This document shows positions 5,515-10,262 of a stretch of DNA of 10,262 nucleotides, piece by piece. Below the pieces are notes generated by a model. That model searched no databases. It was not told the DNA's origin and was given only the letters and a program-made list of their open reading frames with translations. Source of the DNA: a bacterium (GTDB lineage Bacteria > Patescibacteriota > Patescibacteriia > UBA1558 > GWA2-36-10); contig JAUYFP010000092.1 of the NCBI GenBank assembly GCA_030690875.1, forward strand, positions 1 through 10,262. Direction: 5' to 3'. The translations under genes and the position numbers were made by a program. The stretch's first letter is position 1. Every line of letters starts with the position of its first letter.

Positions 5515-7095
5515 ATGGATTTTCAAAAAAGAAAAATAAACCTGCTAGATTCTGTCGAAAATAACGCCTTGCCCGTTTATAGCGCCAAGCCAAATACCGA
5601 CGACTCCATTAGCGGTAAATTCCCAACGGAAGATAGCCAAAAATCATCAGGAAAAAAATATCCTCCAAAGAAAAAAAGGAGAAAAAAACTTTCCTGCTTT
5701 TTTATATTTCTGATAGTTTTATTTTTTATCATTAGCTCAATAGTATCGGCTGACAACAACAGCTTTTTGTCCGGAGTAAAAAACAGCTACTTAGTCAGAC
5801 AAATAAGCAATATCTTATCCAACAAAACAAAATATATTCGCGGTGAAGAGGAAGACCGAATAAATTTTGTTTTACTAGGCATGGGTGGTGAAGGACATGA
5901 CGGACCATATTTGACTGACACTATGATGATCGCCAGTTTCAAACCTTCAACAAAAGAAGCGGCTATTTTTTCCTTGCCTAGAGATATGATAGTGCCACTG
6001 AGCCAAAATGATTATCGAAAAATAAATTCCATTTACAGTATTGGCCAAAGTCAAAATGGCCAAGGCGGAGAATTAGTCAAAGAGGTCTTATCCAAAACTT
6101 TTGGCATTCCCATACATTATTATGCGGCCATTGATTTTCAAGGATTTGTGGAAATGATTGACGAGATAGACGGTATAGAAGTGGAAGTTGAAAACAGTTT
6201 TGTTGATTATCAATTTCCAACAGCCGATGACAAGTATCAAGAAGTGTCTTTTAAATCCGGCCAACAAGAAATGGACGGCCTGACGGCTTTGAGATTTACT
6301 AGATCAAGACACGGCAACAATGGTGAAGGCTCGGATTTTGCCCGCATCAAAAGACAGCAAAAAATACTTTTGGCGGCCAAAGACAAAGTTACTTCTTTTA
6401 ATACTTTAATAAACCCTAAAAAAATAACCAAACTATATTCTTTATTTACCCAATACACTGCTACTGATTTAGAGCCCTGGGAAGCTGTCAAATTGGTCCA
6501 TTTGGCTAAAAGTCTGAACACCCAACAAGTTGTCACTCAATCAATAGATGACCGACCAGGTGGCTATTTAAAATCAGGCATTGCTCTTGACGGCGCCTAT
6601 ATCCTCCAACCAGTATCCGGCAACTACCAACAGATATCAGGGCTGATAAAAAATATCTTTCAAATAAAAAATGTTATTTTAGAAGATGCTAAAATTGTTA
6701 TTCAAAATGGCACAGCTATGCCCGGACTAGCACTCAAGGCTGTTAATCATTTGAACCAAATGGGGTATAATGTAATTAGATACGGTAATGCCAGTTTCCA
6801 GGACAAGATAAGCACTGTTATCTACAGCTACAACAATGACAATCCGCAAACTAAAGAATCTCTAGAAGCTAGCTTCCAAAACAAAGTAAACGATAATCCT
6901 CCTTTGGAATATTCCAGTTTAGTTATTGCTAACGATTGGGGTATTACCAATGAACAAGGCGAATTGGAAGAATTGGACTTTCTGGTAATTTTAGGACAAG
7001 ATCAAGCGATTGATGAAGGTATAGAAATAATCACCACTATAGATCCTTTAATTTTCGGCACTTCCACTCCCACTAGCACGGAAGCTGGCCTATAA
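5515..7095 (+). CDS. LCP-family (LytR-CpsA-Psr) cell-envelope protein with LytR_C domain
   Basis: The 526-residue protein has a basic cytoplasmic head (KKKRRKK, 52-58), one membrane helix (about 60-78) and an outward-facing body. The LCP domain spans about 117-288 and keeps the family residues: LTDTMMIA (133-140), SLPRDM (153-158), LRFTRSRHG (259-267) and DFARIKRQQ (274-282). The Arg and Asp residues here bind pyrophosphate and Mg in known members. A LytR_C domain spans about 391-495 (AKIVIQNGTAMPGLA, then MGYNVIRYG). LCP enzymes transfer lipid-linked glycopolymers to peptidoglycan or proteins at the outer membrane face; the substrate here is unknown. The start is placed by its own promoter and a proper cytoplasmic head before the helix, though no Shine-Dalgarno sequence is present. 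der begins 20 bases downstream. Confidence 0.92.
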   Translation: MDFQKRKINLLDSVENNALPVYSAKPNTDDSISGKFPTEDSQKSSGKKYPPKKKRRKKLSCFFIFLIVLFFIISSIVSADNNSFLSGVKNSYLVRQISNILSNKTKYIRGEEEDRINFVLLGMGGEGHDGPYLTDTMMIASFKPSTKEAAIFSLPRDMIVPLSQNDYRKINSIYSIGQSQNGQGGELVKEVLSKTFGIPIHYYAAIDFQGFVEMIDEIDGIEVEVENSFVDYQFPTADDKYQEVSFKSGQQEMDGLTALRFTRSRHGNNGEGSDFARIKRQQKILLAAKDKVTSFNTLINPKKITKLYSLFTQYTATDLEPWEAVKLVHLAKSLNTQQVVTQSIDDRPGGYLKSGIALDGAYILQPVSGNYQQISGLIKNIFQIKNVILEDAKIVIQNGTAMPGLALKAVNHLNQMGYNVIRYGNASFQDKISTVIYSYNNDNPQTKESLEASFQNKVNDNPPLEYSSLVIANDWGITNEQGELEELDFLVILGQDQAIDEGIEIITTIDPLIFGTSTPTSTEAGL

Positions 7096-7115
7096 AAAAA
7101 TAAACCATAAGCTGT

Positions 7116-8474
7116 ATGCTATATGCTAATTTATACAAAGTAGCCATCATTGGCCGAGTCAATGTAGGAAAATCCACTCTCTACAATCGTTTGATTCAAC
7201 AAAAAAAGGCCATTGTTTCCTCAGTGGCCGGCACAACCAGAGACAGAAATTACGCTGTCTGCTCTTGGCGCGATTTAGATTTTTATTTGATTGATACTGG
7301 TGGAATGGAAAGACAAAATGATGACGAAATAGACAAACAAATTATTGAGCAAGCGCTAATGGCTATAACCGAAGCAGACCTAATCCTCTTTACGGTTGAC
7401 ACTAAAACTGGCATAATGCCCGCTGATTCAGAATTAGCTAAAAAAATCAAAAGACAAAAAACGCCCGTCATAGTAGTAGCCAATAAAGCTGACAACCAAA
7501 GATTGAGAAATTCCGTAGCCGAATTTTATAAACTCGGTCTAGGTGAACCAATACCAGCTTCCGCTTCCACTGGCGTAGGCACCGGCGACCTTTTAGACAA
7601 AGTAGTCGAAAAACTGAAAAAAATAAAAAATAAAAAAACTAAATCCAGTGAACAGGAAGCTGATATAAAAGTGGCCATTATCGGCAAACCAAATGTCGGC
7701 AAATCCTCAATGGTCAACGCTATTTTAGGCCAAGAAAGAGTTATCACTTCTGCCTTACCGCATACCACCCGAGATTCTCAGGATATACAATTTAAATATA
7801 ATGATAAAATAATAAGCTTCATTGACACTGCCGGTCTTAGAAGAAGAAGCAAGGTAAGTGTTGATCCTTTTGAAAAACAAAGCATTGAGCAAAGTTTAGA
7901 GTCTTTGAAAAACGCCGATATTGCTTTGTTGGTTACTGATGTATCCAAAAAATTATCTTTTCAAGACAAACACATAATAGACGAGGTCAAAAGATTTGGC
8001 ACTGGACTCATAATCCTAGCCAACAAATGGGATTTGATACCAGAGAAAGACACAGCCAGCGCCAACGAATATATAAGTTACTACAAATATTTTTTCCCTT
8101 TTGTCAGCTGGGCGCCAGTCATATTTTGTTCGGCTAAGAAAAAAATAAAAATCAGCAAAATATTGGACAGCGTTTTGGAAGTTCATCAAGAAAAAGCCAA
8201 AATAATAAGCGAAAACGCTTTGAGCAAATTGCTGAAAGGCACTATTAAAAAACACAAACCATCAAGAGGCCGTGGCACAAAACATCCTTATATTTATACC
8301 TTAAAACAAACTAGCAGTAATCCGCCGGAATTTTTATTGAAAATAGAATACAAATCCAGTTTGCATGAATCCTATCTTAGGTTTGTTGAAAACAATATTA
8401 GATATAAATTTGGTTTTAGTGGCGTGCCGATAAAAATCAGGGTCGCCAAAAGCCAAAATCAACAAGATAAATAA
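7116..8474 (+). CDS. der: Ribosome-assembly GTPase Der (EngA)
   Basis: Der is a double GTPase required for 50S subunit maturation. The 452 residues show two tandem G domains. The first has GRVNVGKS (13-20), GTTRD (39-43), DTGG (60-63), NKAD (123-126) and SAS (149-151). The second has GKPNVGKS (190-197), TTRD (217-220), DTAG (237-240), NKWD (303-306) and SAK (339-341). A KH-like C-terminal domain follows from about 355, with SSLHESYLRFVENNIRYKFG near 414-433 and GVPIKIRV close to the end. The first P-loop has Val where most Der proteins have Pro (GRPNVGKS); the GKS residues are kept. The domain linker near 168-180 is lysine-rich. It lies 20 bases after the LCP gene and 5 before pth, so one transcript is likely. 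The ATG has no Shine-Dalgarno sequence. Confidence 0.97.
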   Translation: MLYANLYKVAIIGRVNVGKSTLYNRLIQQKKAIVSSVAGTTRDRNYAVCSWRDLDFYLIDTGGMERQNDDEIDKQIIEQALMAITEADLILFTVDTKTGIMPADSELAKKIKRQKTPVIVVANKADNQRLRNSVAEFYKLGLGEPIPASASTGVGTGDLLDKVVEKLKKIKNKKTKSSEQEADIKVAIIGKPNVGKSSMVNAILGQERVITSALPHTTRDSQDIQFKYNDKIISFIDTAGLRRRSKVSVDPFEKQSIEQSLESLKNADIALLVTDVSKKLSFQDKHIIDEVKRFGTGLIILANKWDLIPEKDTASANEYISYYKYFFPFVSWAPVIFCSAKKKIKISKILDSVLEVHQEKAKIISENALSKLLKGTIKKHKPSRGRGTKHPYIYTLKQTSSNPPEFLLKIEYKSSLHESYLRFVENNIRYKFGFSGVPIKIRVAKSQNQQDK

Positions 8475-8479
8475 AATTT

Positions 8480-9034
8480 ATGCGTTTAATAATTGGATTA
8501 GGAAACCCAGACAAAGAATATCTGCAAACTCGCCACAATTTCGGCTGGCTGTCTTTGGATAATTTGGCGGAAAAATACCAGCTTAATTGGACGAAAAATA
8601 AAACCAGCAACTGCTTAATTACTGATTTTATCAGTGGCCGAGAAAAAATAATTTTGGCCAAACCACTTACTTATATGAACGAATCCGGCCAGACGGTCAG
8701 AGCTTTAAAAAACTTCTTCAAACTACCTAATAACAAAATTATTATTATTTGTGATGATTTGGATTTACCTTTTGGCGATATCAAATTGTCTAAAAATAAA
8801 AATTCCGGCGGACATAAAGGCCTAGACTCAATAATTGCTCAGCTAAAAAGTAAGGATTTCAAAAGAGTGCGACTGGGCATCGGACCAAAAATAGGCCCAG
8901 CCGAAGATTTTGTTTTGCAAAAATTCAGCTTGGAAGAAAAAGACAAACTAAAAGAAATACTGGATACCAGTAATTTGATAGTAGAAACAATTTTAGAAAA
9001 AAGTTTTGACCAAGCCACTAACGAATATAACTAA
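8480..9034 (+). CDS. pth: Peptidyl-tRNA hydrolase
   Basis: This 184-residue enzyme releases peptides from peptidyl-tRNAs dropped by stalled ribosomes, recycling tRNA in the cytosol. It starts with the typical MRLIIGLGNP and keeps the catalytic His19 (TRHNFGW), Asn9, Asn67 (LTYMNESG), Asp92 (CDDLDLPFG) and NSGGHKG (108-114) with His112, plus RLGIGP (131-136). Length fits the usual 180-195 aa. It follows der by 5 bases without a Shine-Dalgarno sequence, suggesting translational coupling. The stop is only 4 bases from the stop of the converging aminopeptidase gene, so no separate terminator fits between them. Confidence 0.97.
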   Translation: MRLIIGLGNPDKEYLQTRHNFGWLSLDNLAEKYQLNWTKNKTSNCLITDFISGREKIILAKPLTYMNESGQTVRALKNFFKLPNNKIIIICDDLDLPFGDIKLSKNKNSGGHKGLDSIIAQLKSKDFKRVRLGIGPKIGPAEDFVLQKFSLEEKDKLKEILDTSNLIVETILEKSFDQATNEYN

Positions 9035-9038
9035 GGTA

Positions 9039-10262
9039 TTATAAATTTTTTAGCCACTCTAAAATAGTGCGCACTCCAAATCCCACACCACCGATAGGCG
9101 TATAGCTATTATACGATTTTTCCGCATAGACTGGTCCGGCGATGTCAATGTGAGCCCAGTCCACATCATCTTTGATAAAATGCGCCAAAAACCAAGCGGC
9201 CGTAATTGAGCCGGCCATTTTCATGGAAGGAATGTTGCGATAATCAGCTACTTGGCTTTTATCTAAATCTTTATACTCCGGCGCCAAAGGTAATTGCCAA
9301 ATATTTTCACCGACAATAGTGGCGGATTTCAAAAGCTCATTGGCTAATTTTTGCTTATTAGCAAACAGGCCGGCGTATTCCGGACCAAGCGCCACAATAA
9401 TTGAACCAGTCAAAGTGGCAATATCCACTATTTTTTTTATTCCCTGCTTTTGGGCATAGGCCAAAGAATCGGATAAAGTCACTCGGCCTTCAGCATCGGT
9501 ATGGGCAATTTCAATAGTCTTGCCCTGCATATTTCTAACAACATCTCCGGGTTTGACCGACTGACCGGAAGGCATATTTTCACAAGCCGCTATAATCCCA
9601 TGAACTTCTACTTTTGGCTTTAAGGCGTCCAAAGCGGAAAAAATACCCAAGACGCTAGCCGCGCCACCCATATCAATTTTCATCTGTTGCATATTCTCCC
9701 AGGGCTTGATATTGAGTCCGCCGCTGTCAAAAGTAACTCCTTTACCAACTAAAGCAATCTTATCTTTAACTCGGCCACCGGGGTGATAAACCAAATGAAT
9801 AAATTTTGGCTCTTCAGTTGAACCTTTGGCGATCGCCAAATAAGCTCCCATGCCTAATTTTTCAATTTGTTCACGCTCCAAAATTCTCAATCTAATATTT
9901 TTACTAAGCTGAGCAATTTTTTTCGCTTCCTCAGCCAAAAATGTCGGCGTCATAGTGCCGGCTGGCTCATTGACCAAATCTCTGGCCAATTTTACGCCTT
10001 GCGACATCAGCTGGCCTGTTTGCCAGCCTTTTTGCCAAGCATTTTTCTGCGCTGGGGTAGAATAAATATATAATTCTTTGATATCCAAATGGTGGCTGTC
10101 TTTGTCTATTTTTTTATATTTAGAAAATTCATAAGAAGCTAGTTCAAAGCCCTCGGCCATAGCTTGACCCAAAAGCTGAACATTGTTGGTTCCTCTTAGC
10201 CAATGCTTCAAATCAAAACCAATTTTTTTGGCTTGATATTTTTTTAAATAAGCAACTGCCTC
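9039..10262 (-). CDS. pepA: Leucyl (M17) aminopeptidase, N-terminus beyond the right edge
   Basis: The frame is open from the right edge (visible start EAVAYLKKYQAKK) to a TAA at 9039-9041, giving 407 residues. The TTG at 10209-10211 is not the true start, because coding-like sequence continues upstream and the family usually has about 480-500 residues. The catalytic domain is complete. It contains VGKGVTFDSGGLNIKP (metal ligands Lys174 and Asp179, and catalytic Lys186), MKIDMGGAASVLG (Asp197) and TDAEGRVTLSD (Asp256, Glu258, catalytic Arg260), in visible-residue numbering. These are the two-metal site of M17 peptidases, which remove N-terminal residues from peptides in the cytosol. A His replaces the common Asn before TDAEGR. 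It converges on pth with a 4-base gap. No promoter is visible in the window. Confidence 0.95.
   Translation of the reverse strand, partial: EAVAYLKKYQAKKIGFDLKHWLRGTNNVQLLGQAMAEGFELASYEFSKYKKIDKDSHHLDIKELYIYSTPAQKNAWQKGWQTGQLMSQGVKLARDLVNEPAGTMTPTFLAEEAKKIAQLSKNIRLRILEREQIEKLGMGAYLAIAKGSTEEPKFIHLVYHPGGRVKDKIALVGKGVTFDSGGLNIKPWENMQQMKIDMGGAASVLGIFSALDALKPKVEVHGIIAACENMPSGQSVKPGDVVRNMQGKTIEIAHTDAEGRVTLSDSLAYAQKQGIKKIVDIATLTGSIIVALGPEYAGLFANKQKLANELLKSATIVGENIWQLPLAPEYKDLDKSQVADYRNIPSMKMAGSITAAWFLAHFIKDDVDWAHIDIAGPVYAEKSYNSYTPIGGVGFGVRTILEWLKNL

Noticed and set aside
9035..9038. Terminator between pth and the aminopeptidase gene
   Set aside because: Only 4 bases separate the stops, and I found no G-C-rich hairpin with a T-run around the junction.
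1..10262. Possible recoding of TGA (as glycine, known in some Patescibacteria), since none of the eight visible stops is TGA
   Set aside because: All genes read through with the standard code, no in-frame TGA is seen inside them, and eight stops (TAA and TAG only) are too few to infer recoding.

Overview
The window is AT-rich and densely packed, with nine protein genes and no RNA gene, CRISPR array or insertion sequence that I can see. The two edge genes are truncated by the window. Several traits together suggest a member of the Candidatus Patescibacteria (Candidate Phyla Radiation), probably of the Parcubacteria lineage. These are short, streamlined versions of housekeeping proteins, very small intergenic gaps, translation starts without Shine-Dalgarno sequences, and two secreted two-helix 'pilin' modules fused to Ig-like domains. 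That placement is inference from gene content; no marker gene settles it here.

Left half, all on the minus strand. Read in transcription order from about 5360 down to 1, the genes are lepB (signal peptidase I), hisS (histidyl-tRNA synthetase), rpsU (ribosomal protein bS21), yqeY (GatB/YqeY-domain protein), a pilin-like/SbsA-type Ig fusion of 545 aa, and a second pilin-like protein with a 12-glycine linker and IPT/TIG Ig-like domains that runs off the left edge. lepB and hisS are 2 bases apart. rpsU has its own candidate promoter just after the hisS stop, a weak hairpin leader and an unusually strong Shine-Dalgarno sequence. yqeY and the two surface genes then follow with gaps of 6, 26 and 30 bases and may share its transcript.

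Right half. A 181-base divergent region (5334-5514) carries two near-consensus sigma-70-type promoters, one firing left into lepB and one right into an LCP-family protein (cell-wall glycopolymer ligase type) with a LytR_C domain. der (ribosome-assembly GTPase) and pth (peptidyl-tRNA hydrolase) follow it with gaps of 20 and 5 bases. pth converges with a minus-strand M17 leucyl aminopeptidase, 4 bases away, whose N-terminus lies beyond the right edge.

Functionally the window mixes translation genes (hisS, rpsU, yqeY, der, pth) with protein export and cell envelope genes (lepB, LCP, the two pilin-Ig proteins). LepB is a plausible processor of the two exported proteins. The two least routine parts are the tandem pilin-Ig paralogues, which share a 72% identical membrane module but carry unrelated extracellular domains, and rpsU, the only gene of nine visible starts with a strong Shine-Dalgarno sequence.
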